41,641 bases of DNA, taken from assembly GCA_900755005.1 (NCBI GenBank), contig CAAEEX010000008.1, positions 1-41,641 of the forward strand. The letters are read 5' to 3'. The stretch's first letter is position 1. The number at the start of each line of letters is the position of its first letter. Shown here in pieces: positions 1 through 9,183 of the stretch. The notes under the pieces are model-generated. The model saw only the letters and a program-made list of their open reading frames with translations, was not told where the DNA came from and made no database searches. Origin of the DNA: an uncultured Collinsella sp. (GTDB lineage Bacteria; Actinomycetota; Coriobacteriia; Coriobacteriales; Coriobacteriaceae). A program made the position numbers and the translations under genes.

Positions 1-1
1 G

Positions 2-112
2 TTCATGCTTTCCGGCGACGTCCAGGGCAAACTCGTCGAGGAGCAGGGCTTTATCCCCGTCTCTGCCATGAAGGTCGTCAAGGACGCCAGCGGTAAGGTC
101 TCTGCTAAATAA
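2..112 (+). CDS. pstS: Phosphate ABC transporter substrate-binding protein PstS, C-terminal fragment
   Basis: Only the last 36 codons are in the window; the gene begins to the left. The tail reads FMLSGDVQGKLVEEQGFIPV and ends in a lysine-rich tip before TAA. This matches the C-terminus of PstS, where a Y/F-M-L-S turn precedes a final helix and a GF-(I/V)-P strand. PstS is the extracytoplasmic phosphate receptor of the high-affinity Pst importer. The stop lies 24 bp before pstC, in the usual pstSCAB order, and this context supports the call more than the short peptide does. Signal peptide and phosphate-binding residues cannot be checked here. Confidence 0.82.
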   Translation, partial: FMLSGDVQGKLVEEQGFIPVSAMKVVKDASGKVSAK

Positions 113-136
113 GCAATCGCCCCGGAAAGGTTTGCA

Positions 137-1045
137 ATGGCAAAACAGCTGCCAAAGCGCGAGCTTGAGAACGTGGGCCTGGGCGTCACGGGTGCGTGCG
201 TAGCGCTCGTGACGCTTGTCGTTGCCGCGCTCATCTTTATGGTCGCCCAAAAGGGTCTCTCGGCTTTTTTCAAGGACGGCGTCTCGATCGTCGAGTTTTT
301 TACCGGTACCAAGTGGGACCTGGCCAACACGGCCGAAAACGGCCTGCCCTACACTGGCGCCCTGCCCCTGATCGTCACCTCGTTTGCGGTCATGGTGCTC
401 TCCACGCTCATCGCACTGCCCATCGCCATCGGCTCTGCCATCTTTGCGGTCGAGATTCAGCCTAAGTTTGGCTCCAAGGTTTTTCAGCCGCTCATTGAGC
501 TTTTGACCGGTATTCCCTCGGTCGTCTTTGGCCTGATCGGTTTTCACGTGGTCGTCGGCCTTATGAAGAGCGTTTTCCACGTGAGCACGGGTCTGGGTAT
601 CTTGCCCGGCGCTATCGTGCTGGCAGTCATGATTCTGCCGACGATGACCACGCTTTCGGTCGATGGCCTGCGCGCCGTGCCCGATAGCTACCGCCAGGGT
701 TCGCTCGCGCTGGGCTACACCCGCTGGCAGACCATCTGGCACGTGGTGCTCAAGTCCGCCATGCCCTCGCTCATGACCGCAGTCATCCTTGGCATGACCC
801 GCGCCTTTGGCGAGACGCTCGCCGTGCGCATGGTCATTGGCGGCATCGAGGCCATGCCGACGTCGCTGCTGTCGCCGGCGTCTACCATCACCACCACGCT
901 CACCACGTCCATGGCGGTCTATGCCGAGGGCTCGGCCCAGGACGACATCCTGTGGGCGCTCGGCCTGCTGCTGATGGGCATGAGCCTCATCTTTATCCTG
1001 ATCATCCATCTCATTGGCCGCAAGGGGGCGAAGGCTCGTGGCTAG
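137..1045 (+). CDS. pstC: Phosphate ABC transporter permease PstC
   Basis: Inner-membrane permease of the Pst phosphate importer; it pairs with PstA to form the channel energised by PstB. The 302-residue protein has a cytoplasmic N-terminus, a first membrane segment near residues 16-36, and a BPD_transp_1 core of about five further segments. The cytoplasmic EAA-type coupling loop is visible at about residues 182-210 (SYRQGSLALGYTRWQTIWHV, then PSLMTA), followed by RAFGET, which is typical of PstC/PstA. The ATG is preceded by GGAAAGG at good spacing. Its 3' end overlaps the start of pstA by 8 bp, so the two are probably translationally coupled. Confidence 0.95.
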   Translation: MAKQLPKRELENVGLGVTGACVALVTLVVAALIFMVAQKGLSAFFKDGVSIVEFFTGTKWDLANTAENGLPYTGALPLIVTSFAVMVLSTLIALPIAIGSAIFAVEIQPKFGSKVFQPLIELLTGIPSVVFGLIGFHVVVGLMKSVFHVSTGLGILPGAIVLAVMILPTMTTLSVDGLRAVPDSYRQGSLALGYTRWQTIWHVVLKSAMPSLMTAVILGMTRAFGETLAVRMVIGGIEAMPTSLLSPASTITTTLTTSMAVYAEGSAQDDILWALGLLLMGMSLIFILIIHLIGRKGAKARG

Positions 1046-1960
1046 CACGCGCATCCATATCGACGAGGCGAGACTCGGGCGTGTCCAAAGGCAAGACCGT
1101 ATCGCCACGGGCGTGCTGACGGCGATTGTCGCCATCGTCATGCTTATCGTCGTCTCCATGGTGGCCTACATCCTGTTCGAGGGTATCTCGACGCTGTTCC
1201 AGCCGGGCTTTCTCACGCAGCCCGCACGCGCCAACGGAACGCAGGGCGGCGTGCTCTACCAGCTGTTCGACTCGTTCTATCTGCTGCTGATTACCCTGAT
1301 CATCTCGGTGCCCATCAGCCTGGGCGGCGCGGTCTTCCTAGTTGAATACGCGCCCGACGGTCCCATTCGCGACATCGCCTCGACCGCCATCGAGACGTTG
1401 TCTTCGCTGCCCTCCATCGTCGTCGGCATGTTCGGCTTTCTGGTGTTCTCGGTGCAGCTGGGCTGGAAGTACTCCATCATCTCCGGCGCCGTCGCGCTCA
1501 CCATGTTCAACATCCCCATCCTGGTGCGCGTGATTCAGCAGGCGCTCGAGGACGTGCCGCAGGCCCAGCGCGATGCGTGCCTGGCCATGGGCCTCACTCG
1601 CTGGGAGGCCACACTGCACATCCTGATTCCCGAGGCCATGCCCGCCATCGTGACCGGCATCGTGCTTTCGGCCGGCCGCGTGTTTGGCGAGGCCGCGGCA
1701 CTGCTCTTTACCTCGGGCATGAGCTCGCCGGTCCGCCTCAACTTCTTGAGCTTTAACCTGTCGAGCCCCACCTGCGCCTGGAACGTGTTCCGTCCCGGCG
1801 AGTCGCTGGCCGTGCACATCTACAAGATCTATGGCGAGGGCAGCCCCGAGGCCCAGCAGATCGTCTGGGGCACCGCGGCACTGCTGATGATTTGCGTGCT
1901 GCTGTTTAACGTAGTCGCCCGTATCGTGGGCAAGCAACTGGCAAGGAAGATGACGGCCGA

Positions 1961-1964
<4 letters not shown>
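1038..1964 (+). CDS. pstA: Phosphate ABC transporter permease PstA
   Basis: Second permease subunit of the phosphate importer. The EAA loop sits at about residues 170-195 (DVPQAQRDACLAMGLTRWEA) with the downstream GRVFGEAAALL segment conserved in PstA. I chose the GTG start (protein begins VASTRIHIDEARLG) because a GGGGG stretch lies about 9 bp upstream and it overlaps the pstC stop; an in-frame TTG 24 bp further upstream is the alternative. The mature protein has about 308 residues, usual for the family, with roughly six membrane segments. Its stop shares the ATGA overlap with pstB. Confidence 0.94.
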
Positions 1965-2836
<872 letters not shown>

Positions 2837-2892
2837 TCCGGGACATGCTTGAGGCCCGCGGCGGCCACGGTCGCCACGGGACTGATTGGAGA

Positions 2893-2929
2893 GGCGGGTC
2901 ATCTCTTGCGGGAGATGGCCCGCCTTTTT
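2893..2929 (+). terminator. Rho-independent terminator of the pst operon
   Basis: A 13-bp stem (GGCGGGTCATCTC paired with GAGATGGCCCGCC, one T-G wobble), a 6-nt loop TTGCGG and an immediate run of five T. It lies about 57 bp after the pstB stop and 70 bp before the next start, so it separates the pst operon from the ABC-F gene. Confidence 0.9.
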
Positions 2930-2999
2930 GTGTCGTGTGCGCCCCGCCTTTTCGCTGCTATCATGGACAACGTTGAATCTCTACGAAGGAGCAGGGCAT

Positions 3000-4859
3000 A
3001 TGGCGATTCTTTTGGGATGCGATTCCATCAGCCTAGAGTTTCCCACCAAGCATATTTTCGATAGCGTGACGCTCGGCGTGGGCGAGGGCGACCGCATTGG
3101 TATTGTCGGTAAAAACGGCGACGGCAAGTCGACGCTGCTGAGCGTGCTCGCCGGCACGCTGGAGCCCGATGACGGACGCGTGACGCACCGCCGCGGCACC
3201 ACGATCGGTCTACTCGGCCAAAAGGATCAGCTTGTCGACACCGATACCGTGCATCATGCCGTTGTGGGCGACACGCCCGAGTATGAGTGGGCGTCGAGTC
3301 CGCGTACGCGCCAGATTCTGGCCGGTCTTATTAGCGATGTGCCCTGGGAGGGCATGGTGGGCGAGCTCTCGGGCGGTCAGCGCCGTCGCGTGGACCTCGC
3401 GCGCCTGCTGATCGGCGACTACGATGTGCTCATGCTCGACGAGCCCACCAACCACCTGGACATGCGCACCATCAACTGGCTCGCGCGCCACTTAAAGGCC
3501 CGCTGGCAGCGCGGCCAGGGCGCCATGCTCGTGGTCACGCACGACCGCTGGTTCTTGGACGAGGTCTGCACCAGCATGTGGGAGGTCCACGACGGCCAGG
3601 TCGATCCCTTCGAGGGCGGCTACTCGGCATATATCCTGCAGCGCGTGGAGCGCGACCGCATGGCCGCCGTTACCGAGGAGCGCCGTCGCAACATGGCGCG
3701 CAAGGAGCTCGCGTGGCTGAGCCGCGGCGCCCAGGCGCGTTCCACCAAGCCCAAGTTTCGCGTTGAGGCTGCTCGCGAGCTGATCGCCGACGTACCGCCC
3801 GTGCGTGACGAGCTGGAGCTCAAGCGCCTGGCGGTGAGCCGCCTGGGCAAGCAGGTTATCGACGTGGTCGACGTGGATGCCGGCTATGCGGATACCGATG
3901 GTGCGCCCAAGCAGGTGCTCACCGATGTGACCTGGCTCATCGGCGCGGGCGACCGCTATGGTCTTTTGGGCGAGAACGGCGCCGGCAAGTCGACCTTGCT
4001 CGACGTGATCCAGGGCAAGATTGAGCCCACGCGCGGCCGTGTGAAGATTGGCCAGACGGTGCGCTTTGGCGTTCTGTCGCAGCAGCTCGAGGAACTCGAG
4101 CCCTACATGGGTGACACGATCCGCGAGGTGCTCGGCAACTATAAGAAGTACTACGTCATCGACGGCAAGGAGACTTCGCCCGAGAAACTTTGCGAGCGCC
4201 TGGGCTTTACGACACAGCAGCTCTGGAGTCGCATCGGCGATCTTTCGGGCGGCCAGCGCCGTCGCCTGTCGCTGCTGCTGACGATCCTGGACGAGCCCAA
4301 CGTGCTTATCCTGGACGAGCCCGGCAACGACCTGGATACCGATATGCTGGCGATTGTCGAGGACCTGCTCGACGGCTGGCCGGGCACGCTGATCCTGGTG
4401 ACGCACGACCGTTTCCTCATGGAGCGCGTGACCGACCAGCAGTGGGCGCTGCTCGACGGCCACCTGACGCATATGCCCGGCGGCGTGGACCAGTACCTGC
4501 GCCTGTGCAACGCTACCGCCGAGGGCGAGCCCGTGGGCGCGCCGAGTGCCAAGACCGGCACGTTCGACACCGGTGCCGCGGCTGCGACGGCCGATAAGCC
4601 CAAGGCGAGCGGTCAGCCCAATGGCCTGTCCAACGCCGAGCGTCAGAAGCTTCGCCGCGAGGTGAGCTCGCTCGAGCGCAAGATGGAGACGCAGCGCGTC
4701 CGCGTTGAGGAGGCCGAGGCAGCAATGGCCCAGGTCGATCCCACCAACTACACGGCGCTCGGCGAGCAACAGGCAAAGATCGACGAGGCTCACGCTGCCA
4801 TGGACGAGCTGGAGATGGCGTGGCTCGAGGCGAGCGAAAAGCTCGAGGGCGAGGAGTAG
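3000..4859 (+). CDS. ABC-F family ATP-binding protein (Uup-like)
   Basis: Soluble tandem-ABC ATPase of the ABC-F family; members act on ribosomes or in DNA processing, not in transport. Domain 1 has Walker A GKNGDGKST (about residues 37-45), signature LSGGQRRR (123) and Walker B LMLDEPTNHLD (145). Domain 2 has GENGAGKST (324), LSGGQRRR (415) and LILDEPGNDLD (436). Residues about 535-619 form a charged coiled coil as in Uup. The Thr of the usual DEPTN motif is Gly in domain 2. The start was chosen at the ATG with GAAGGAG 8 bp upstream; an extension upstream would run into the pst terminator. The short inter-domain linker, the coiled-coil tail and the NDLD variant favour Uup over EttA. The HAD gene follows 6 bp later and is probably co-transcribed. 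Confidence 0.88.
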   Translation: MAILLGCDSISLEFPTKHIFDSVTLGVGEGDRIGIVGKNGDGKSTLLSVLAGTLEPDDGRVTHRRGTTIGLLGQKDQLVDTDTVHHAVVGDTPEYEWASSPRTRQILAGLISDVPWEGMVGELSGGQRRRVDLARLLIGDYDVLMLDEPTNHLDMRTINWLARHLKARWQRGQGAMLVVTHDRWFLDEVCTSMWEVHDGQVDPFEGGYSAYILQRVERDRMAAVTEERRRNMARKELAWLSRGAQARSTKPKFRVEAARELIADVPPVRDELELKRLAVSRLGKQVIDVVDVDAGYADTDGAPKQVLTDVTWLIGAGDRYGLLGENGAGKSTLLDVIQGKIEPTRGRVKIGQTVRFGVLSQQLEELEPYMGDTIREVLGNYKKYYVIDGKETSPEKLCERLGFTTQQLWSRIGDLSGGQRRRLSLLLTILDEPNVLILDEPGNDLDTDMLAIVEDLLDGWPGTLILVTHDRFLMERVTDQQWALLDGHLTHMPGGVDQYLRLCNATAEGEPVGAPSAKTGTFDTGAAAATADKPKASGQPNGLSNAERQKLRREVSSLERKMETQRVRVEEAEAAMAQVDPTNYTALGEQQAKIDEAHAAMDELEMAWLEASEKLEGEE

Positions 4860-4865
4860 GCGAGA

Positions 4866-5636
4866 ATGATCAAAGCCACGTTTTTCGATATCGACGGTAC
4901 GCTGCTGAGCTTTAAGACCCACCGGATTCCGGCGTCGGCGCAGCAGGTGCTCGACAGCTTTCGCGAGCAGGGAATTGCGTGCGTGATCGCCACGGGCCGT
5001 CCGACCTACCAGATGCCCGATTGGCTGTTCGACTTGGGTTGGGATGCGTACATTACGCTTTCGGGCCAGCACTGCTTTGATGCCGAGGGGGTTTACCGCA
5101 GCTGTCCGATTGACCCGGACGACGTTGCGGTGATCGTGGGCCAGGTGGCCGAGGGGCGCTACGACTCGCTGTGCATGCAGGGCGAGAATTCGTTTGTGAA
5201 CCGCCTGTCCGAGCGCGTGGTGACGGCTGGCAGTAACGCGGGGATTGTCTACCATGAGGAGCCGTTTGAGCACGCCTTTGACGCGCCGGTCTACCAGTTT
5301 TGCGCCTTTGTTGATCCGGCCGACGAGCATATCGTGACCGATTCCGTGTCGCATTCGCTCACTACGCGCTGGTGCGATCTGTTCTGCGATATTATTCCCG
5401 CTAACGGCGGCAAGGACCTGGGCGTGGCGGCGACGCTGGAGCGCCTGGGCATCGACGCGAGCGAGGCGATTGCCTTTGGCGACGGCGAGAACGACCTGTC
5501 GATGTTCTCGGCCGTGGGCACAAGTGTGGCCATGGGCAACGCGCAGGATACCGTGAAGGCCGCAGCGACCTACGTAACGACCGCCGTGGACGACGACGGC
5601 ATTTTCAACGCCGCCAAGCACTTTGGCCTGATCTAG
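4866..5636 (+). CDS. HAD-superfamily hydrolase, Cof type (IIB cap)
   Basis: Predicted cytosolic phosphatase of small phosphorylated metabolites. The nucleophile motif FFDIDGTL is at residues 6-13, motif II (IATGRP) near 42, the motif III lysine in NGGKDLG near 180 and motif IV FGDGENDLSMF near 199-209. The long insert between motifs II and III is a C2B cap, as in Cof/YbiV-type sugar-phosphate phosphatases. Length (256 residues) is normal. It starts 6 bp after the ABC-F gene, so it likely shares its transcript. The substrate cannot be read from sequence. A GGGGAC-type repeat follows directly 3'. Confidence 0.88.
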   Translation: MIKATFFDIDGTLLSFKTHRIPASAQQVLDSFREQGIACVIATGRPTYQMPDWLFDLGWDAYITLSGQHCFDAEGVYRSCPIDPDDVAVIVGQVAEGRYDSLCMQGENSFVNRLSERVVTAGSNAGIVYHEEPFEHAFDAPVYQFCAFVDPADEHIVTDSVSHSLTTRWCDLFCDIIPANGGKDLGVAATLERLGIDASEAIAFGDGENDLSMFSAVGTSVAMGNAQDTVKAAATYVTTAVDDDGIFNAAKHFGLI

Positions 5637-5642
5637 CTTCGG

Positions 5643-5695
5643 GCCGGCACCCGGCACTTGGGGACGTTCCTTTTCGGCCGGCACCTGGGGACACC
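5643..5695 (+). repeat. GCCGGCAC/GGGGAC palindromic repeat, copy near 5.7 kb
   Basis: Two tandem units of the form GCCGGCAC(C/T)TGGGGAC separated by a T-rich spacer, with self-complementary GCCGGC cores. The same unit (GGCACTTGGGGAC) recurs in the repeat cluster after the lactate permease gene near 32.1 kb. It begins 6 bp after the HAD stop codon, the usual position for the GTCCC-rich palindromes of this window. It may act as a 3' hairpin for the HAD transcript. Confidence 0.6.
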
Positions 5696-5764
5696 CCTGC
5701 ACGCGTCGTGCGCCACGTGCCTCGCGCCGGGGTGCTGCGCTTCGCCCGCGCGTTTGTGAAACAC

Positions 5765-5850
5765 GGCTAACTTTTTGGTCAATGTAGTAAGACATGGGCA
5801 ACTTTTGCGGTAAAGTAAGCCAAGGAAAGTATCCAAAGGCTAACTAGCAA
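5765..5850 (+). promoter_or_regulatory. Candidate metalloregulator half-sites upstream of the MntR-like gene
   Basis: Three related elements lie within 85 bp: GGCTAACTTTTTGG, ATGGGCAACTTTTGC and AGGCTAACTAG. The middle one matches ATGGGCAACTATTGG upstream of the putative manganese exporter near 12.36 kb. The half-site GG(C/G)(T/C)AACT resembles DtxR-family boxes. Autoregulation by the downstream regulator is inferred; no clear -35/-10 pair could be fixed here. Confidence 0.4.
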
Positions 5851-5869
5851 TCATCGCGAAAGGCGGCCC

Positions 5870-6247
5870 ATGGCCCTACGTGAATCCGGAGAAGACTACC
5901 TCGAATCGATCTACGTTCTGTCGCAGCGCCAGGGCATCGTGCGCTCGATTGACGTCGCAGAGTATCTCGGCGTGACCAAAGCAAGCGTTTCCAAAGCCAT
6001 GGCGACATTGGAGAACAACGGCTATGTCGAAATGGGCAAACGCGACGTGCATCTGACAGAGCGCGGGCTAGAGGTCGCCCGCCAAATGTGGGAGCGCCAC
6101 TGCTTTTTTGTGCGGCTGCTCGAGGAAGCCGGTGTTTCGGCCGATGTCGCCGCACAAGAGGGCTGCCACATGGAGCACTGCCTGAGCGAGGAGAGCTTCG
6201 AGAAGCTAAGATCGATGCTGAGACGGGGCAGCGACCGGGATCAGTAA
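5870..6247 (+). CDS. Metal-dependent transcriptional regulator, MntR/DtxR family
   Basis: DNA-binding metal sensor of 125 residues. Residues 1-60 form the winged helix-turn-helix (DVAEYLGVTKASVSKAMATL as recognition region), followed by the LTERG hinge and a short dimerisation domain. Metal ligands match the MntR pattern: Asp and Glu in GEDYLES at the N-terminus, His in MWERHCFF, and Glu-Cys-Glu-His in EGCHMEH. There is no C-terminal SH3-like domain, so it resembles the short MntR form more than DtxR/IdeR. GAAAGGCGG precedes the ATG. The gene stands alone and ends in a large palindrome shared with the convergent zinc ATPase gene. The target metal is inferred to be Mn(II) or Fe(II). Confidence 0.88.
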   Translation: MALRESGEDYLESIYVLSQRQGIVRSIDVAEYLGVTKASVSKAMATLENNGYVEMGKRDVHLTERGLEVARQMWERHCFFVRLLEEAGVSADVAAQEGCHMEHCLSEESFEKLRSMLRRGSDRDQ

Positions 6248-6325
6248 CCCCACCAACCAAGTCCAACTCAGACAAGGAACCCCGCCAGCAAGTGATGCCC
6301 AAGAACCGCCAGTTGTGTCGCCGCA

Positions 6326-6454
6326 GGCCGGGGCCGGGCTTGGTTTTGAAAACATTCCGCAGACCAGAATCGCCCCCGTTCGTAGCTCCGAAGGAGCAGA
6401 ACGGGGGCGATTCATTGGTCGAGGACGTTTTCAAAACCAAGCCCGGCCCCGGCC
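6326..6454. repeat. 129-bp imperfect palindrome between convergent genes
   Basis: Arms of about 60 bp start with GGCCGGGGCCGGGCTTGG and pass through TTTTGAAAAC and ATCGCCCCCGTTC to a central GCTCC/GGAGC tip. The right arm mirrors this with only a few mismatches (GAACGGGGGCGAT, GTTTTCAAAACC, CCCGGCCCCGGCC). The element fills the gap between the MntR-like and P-type ATPase stop codons. It could fold as a very stable hairpin and serve as a bidirectional terminator, although no clean T-run follows. The size and nested structure are more like a MITE or REPIN than a simple terminator. Confidence 0.8.
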
Positions 6455-6470
6455 GGTGGGACCACAGGCG

Positions 6471-8423
6471 CTACAGGTTCTTGACACCCATCGCGCGCAT
6501 GGCGTTCAGGATGGCGATGATCGCCACGCCTACGTCGCCAAAGACGGCAAGCCACATATTGGCGATGCCCAGCGCTGCCAGCACAAGGATCAGCAGCTTA
6601 ATGCCCAGCGCAAAGATAATGTTCTGCCAAACAATCGTCATGGTCTTGCGCGCCACGCGGATCGCGCGGGAGATGTTGGACGGCTTGTCGTCCATCAGCA
6701 CGACGTCCGCCGCCTCGATTGCGGCGTCGGAACCCATGGCGCCCATGGCAATGCCAACGTCTGCGCGGGTGAGCACGGGCGCATCGTTGATGCCATCGCC
6801 TACAAAGGCGAGCTTGCCCTTGCCCGATTCGGCCGCAAGCAGCGCCTCGACGCGCTCGACCTTATCGCTCGGCAGCAGCTGCGCATGAAACTCGTCGAGC
6901 CCCAGCTGCTTGGCCACAGACGCCGCAACCTCCTCGCGGTCGCCCGTGAGCATGACGGTGCACTTGACGCCGGCGGCGTGCAGGTCGCGAATCGTTTGCT
7001 CCGCATCGACCTTGACGGTGTCGGCAATTACGATGTGGCCGGCATAGGTGCCGTCGACGAGCACGTGGAGGATGGTGCCGACGACCTCGCAATTGGGGGC
7101 ATCGATACCGGCCACAGCAAGCATCTTGGCATTGCCGACGACGACGTGCTTGCCGTCGATGGTTGCCGTCACGCCGTGGCCCGCGTCGTTGGCGGAGTCG
7201 CTCACGCGCTTGGGGTCGACCTCGCCCTGGTAGGCGTCGCGCACGGACTGCGCGATGGGGTGATCAGAGAACGATTCAGCAAGGGCTGCGACTTCGAGCA
7301 GCGACTGCTCGGTATAGCCAGCCTCGGGGTGCACCGCGACGACTGAGAACGTGCCGTTGGTGAGGGTGCCCGTTTTGTCGAAGACGACGGTGTCCACGTC
7401 GGCGAGCGTCTCGAGGTAGTTGGAGCCCTTGATGAGAACGCCCAGCTTGGACGCGCCGCCGATGCCGCCAAAGAAACTCAACGGTACGCTGATCACGAGG
7501 GCGCACGGGCAGCTGACGACCAGGAAGGTCAGGCCGCGCAGGATCCAATCGGACCAAGCGCCAGTCACCAGGCCGCCGCCAAGCGCGAGCACCGCGGCAG
7601 CGCCAGTGACGGCGGGGGTGTAGACGCGGGCAAAGCGCGTGATGAAGTTCTCGGTGCGCGCCTTCTTTTCGCTGGCATTCTCCACGAGCTCCAGAACACG
7701 CGCGACGGTGGACTCGCCAAAGGGCTTGGTGGTGCGCACGTGGATGAGGCCCGTCATGTTGATGCAACCGCTGATGATATCGTCGCCGGTCTTGGCCGGG
7801 CGGGGGACCGACTCGCCCGTGAGTGCGGCGGTGTCGAGCTGGGTTTCGCCCTCGACGATGACGCCGTCGATAGGCACGCGCTCGCCGGGCTTGACCACGA
7901 TCACGGTGCCGACGGCGATGTCATCGGGAAAGACCTGTTCGAGTGTGCCGTCGGCTTGCTCGACGTTAGCGTAGTCGGGCGCGATGTCCATCATGGCACT
8001 GATCGACTTGCGGCTCTTGCCCACGGCGTATGCCTGGAACAACTCGCCGACCTGGTAGAACAGCATGACAGCGGCGCCTTCGGCCATGTGCGGGTCGGTG
8101 TCGGGGAAGAGCACCATGGCAAACGCGCCGATGGTCGCGACGGCCATGAGGAAGCTCTCGTCGAAGGCCTTGCCGCGGCGGATGTTATTGAATGCCTTTT
8201 GCAGTACGTCGTAGCCGGCAATCAAAAACGGCACGAGGAACAGCACAAAGCTGGCGTAGATGTTGCCGGGCTCCCCAAATGCGATAGCGAGGGCGCCGAG
8301 CTCGTCGAGGGCATAAACAACGGCAAAAATGCCCAGTGCTACCAGGATGCGGTTGCGCTTGTGCTCAAGGGACTCTTTCTTCTTGCGCTTCTTCTTTTTC
8401 TTTTTGGAATCGGCGGCCGCCAT
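6471..8423 (-). CDS. Heavy-metal P1B-type ATPase (Zn2+/Cd2+/Pb2+ efflux)
   Basis: Membrane pump exporting divalent soft metals. It shows TGES (residues 202-205), the ion-site CPC in LVVSCPCALV (305-307), the phosphorylated Asp in DKTGT (349), the SDHPIAQ histidine motif and GDGIND (about 541). The C-terminal helices carry GIKLLIL and FGDVGV, the Lys/Asp pair typical of the Zn/Cd/Pb subgroup (ZntA/CadA). The N-terminus lacks a fused HMA domain. Instead it has a run of Lys/Arg (residues 7-16), and a separate HMA protein is encoded just upstream. The start has GGGAGG at good spacing. An ArsR-type operator lies just upstream of the start, in the gap behind the HMA gene. Confidence 0.95.
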   Translation of the reverse strand: MAAADSKKKKKKRKKKESLEHKRNRILVALGIFAVVYALDELGALAIAFGEPGNIYASFVLFLVPFLIAGYDVLQKAFNNIRRGKAFDESFLMAVATIGAFAMVLFPDTDPHMAEGAAVMLFYQVGELFQAYAVGKSRKSISAMMDIAPDYANVEQADGTLEQVFPDDIAVGTVIVVKPGERVPIDGVIVEGETQLDTAALTGESVPRPAKTGDDIISGCINMTGLIHVRTTKPFGESTVARVLELVENASEKKARTENFITRFARVYTPAVTGAAAVLALGGGLVTGAWSDWILRGLTFLVVSCPCALVISVPLSFFGGIGGASKLGVLIKGSNYLETLADVDTVVFDKTGTLTNGTFSVVAVHPEAGYTEQSLLEVAALAESFSDHPIAQSVRDAYQGEVDPKRVSDSANDAGHGVTATIDGKHVVVGNAKMLAVAGIDAPNCEVVGTILHVLVDGTYAGHIVIADTVKVDAEQTIRDLHAAGVKCTVMLTGDREEVAASVAKQLGLDEFHAQLLPSDKVERVEALLAAESGKGKLAFVGDGINDAPVLTRADVGIAMGAMGSDAAIEAADVVLMDDKPSNISRAIRVARKTMTIVWQNIIFALGIKLLILVLAALGIANMWLAVFGDVGVAIIAILNAMRAMGVKNL

Positions 8424-8446
8424 GATTCAAACCTCCCATTTGAGTG

Positions 8447-8466
8447 TATGAACACTTGCTCATATA
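8447..8466 (-). promoter_or_regulatory. ArsR/SmtB-type operator in front of the P-type ATPase
   Basis: The imperfect palindrome TATGAACACTTGCTCATA, extended by TAAT, matches the two copies before the regulator gene (TATGAACATGCGCTCATA). It follows the SmtB/CadC operator pattern of TGAAC-type half-sites. Its place between the HMA and ATPase genes suggests the ATPase has its own metal-controlled promoter in addition to read-through. Confidence 0.7.
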
Positions 8467-8522
8467 ATTTCGCGAGCAAAGGCCGCGGCAAGCGCGGCCT
8501 TACAGGTCAACGTATGCGCGGG

Positions 8523-8741
8523 TTAGAGAATGATCTCGCAGTCCGGCTCGGCATCGGCGGTGAACTCAACGACGCGGTCCAGGACCTCGTCGAACTCGGC
8601 GTCGTCGGCCTCGAGCGTCAGCTTCTGGGTCATAAAGTTGACCGAAACGGACTTGACGCCATCGAGCTTAGCCAGCTCGTCCTGAAGTTCACGCGCGCAG
8701 TTGGCGCAATCGATCTCGTCGAGCTTAAACTGCTTTTTCAT
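8523..8741 (-). CDS. Stand-alone heavy-metal-associated (HMA) domain protein
   Basis: A 72-residue ferredoxin-like metal-binding domain that starts MKKQFKLDEIDCANCARELQ. The CxxC motif is at DCANCA (residues 11-16), with the following strand KSVSVNFMTQKLTLE typical of HMA folds. The DCANCA form, with Asp before the first Cys, is common in Zn/Cd rather than Cu systems. Inferred role: metallochaperone or regulatory domain for the neighbouring ATPase, which lacks its own HMA domain. It lies between the ArsR-family gene and the ATPase on the same strand, with AAAGGA before the ATG. Confidence 0.9.
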   Translation of the reverse strand: MKKQFKLDEIDCANCARELQDELAKLDGVKSVSVNFMTQKLTLEADDAEFDEVLDRVVEFTADAEPDCEIIL

Positions 8742-8804
8742 GGTGGGTTCCTTTCCCTGTGTTAGCGGTCTGGGTGCCGGCCGCGCTGATACCGTGGTTG
8801 ATTG

Positions 8805-9170
8805 CTATTCGCAGATATGGCTCATGCCCTGGTTGAGCATGGTGTAGACATGATCGTCGGCGAGCGAGTAGAGAATGTTGCGGCCGTCGCGGCGGAACTT
8901 GACCAGGTGCGACTGCTTGAGCGTGCGCAGCTGGTGCGACACCGCAGACTGCGAGGTTGCGGTCGCCTCGGCGATGTCGGCCACGCAGAGCTCGCGGCCC
9001 ATGAGGGCATAGAGAATCTTGATGCGCGTGGTGTCGCTGAAGACCTTGAACAGGTCGGCAAGGTCGTAGAGAAGCTCCTCGTCGGGAAGGTCCTCGGGCG
9101 AGCAGGTGGTGGGGATCACGGGCTCGGTGGCCTCGATGTCGGGTTTCGTTTCATCAACGCGGATGCTCAT
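8805..9170 (-). CDS. ArsR/SmtB-family metal-responsive repressor
   Basis: A 121-residue winged-helix repressor with helix-turn-helix ADIAEATATSQSAVSHQLRT (about residues 66-85) and the wing FRRDGRNILYSL. The C-terminal helix DDHVYTMLNQGMSHICE keeps the four alpha5-site ligands with the SmtB spacing (Asp-x-His, then His-xx-Glu). A zinc-sensing alpha5 site is therefore likely. In the alpha3 motif, ELCVAD, only one Cys of the CadC/ArsR-type CxC is present, which argues against Cd/Pb sensing there. It heads the HMA-ATPase unit and is preceded by a perfect inverted pair of operators. AAGGAT lies 7 bp before the ATG. Confidence 0.93.
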   Translation of the reverse strand: MSIRVDETKPDIEATEPVIPTTCSPEDLPDEELLYDLADLFKVFSDTTRIKILYALMGRELCVADIAEATATSQSAVSHQLRTLKQSHLVKFRRDGRNILYSLADDHVYTMLNQGMSHICE

Positions 9171-9183
9171 TGCAATATCCTTT

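Noticed and set aside
5870..9170. MntR-like gene as the regulator of the zinc ATPase operon
   Set aside because: The operon has its own ArsR/SmtB repressor and matching operators; no MntR-type motif was seen there.
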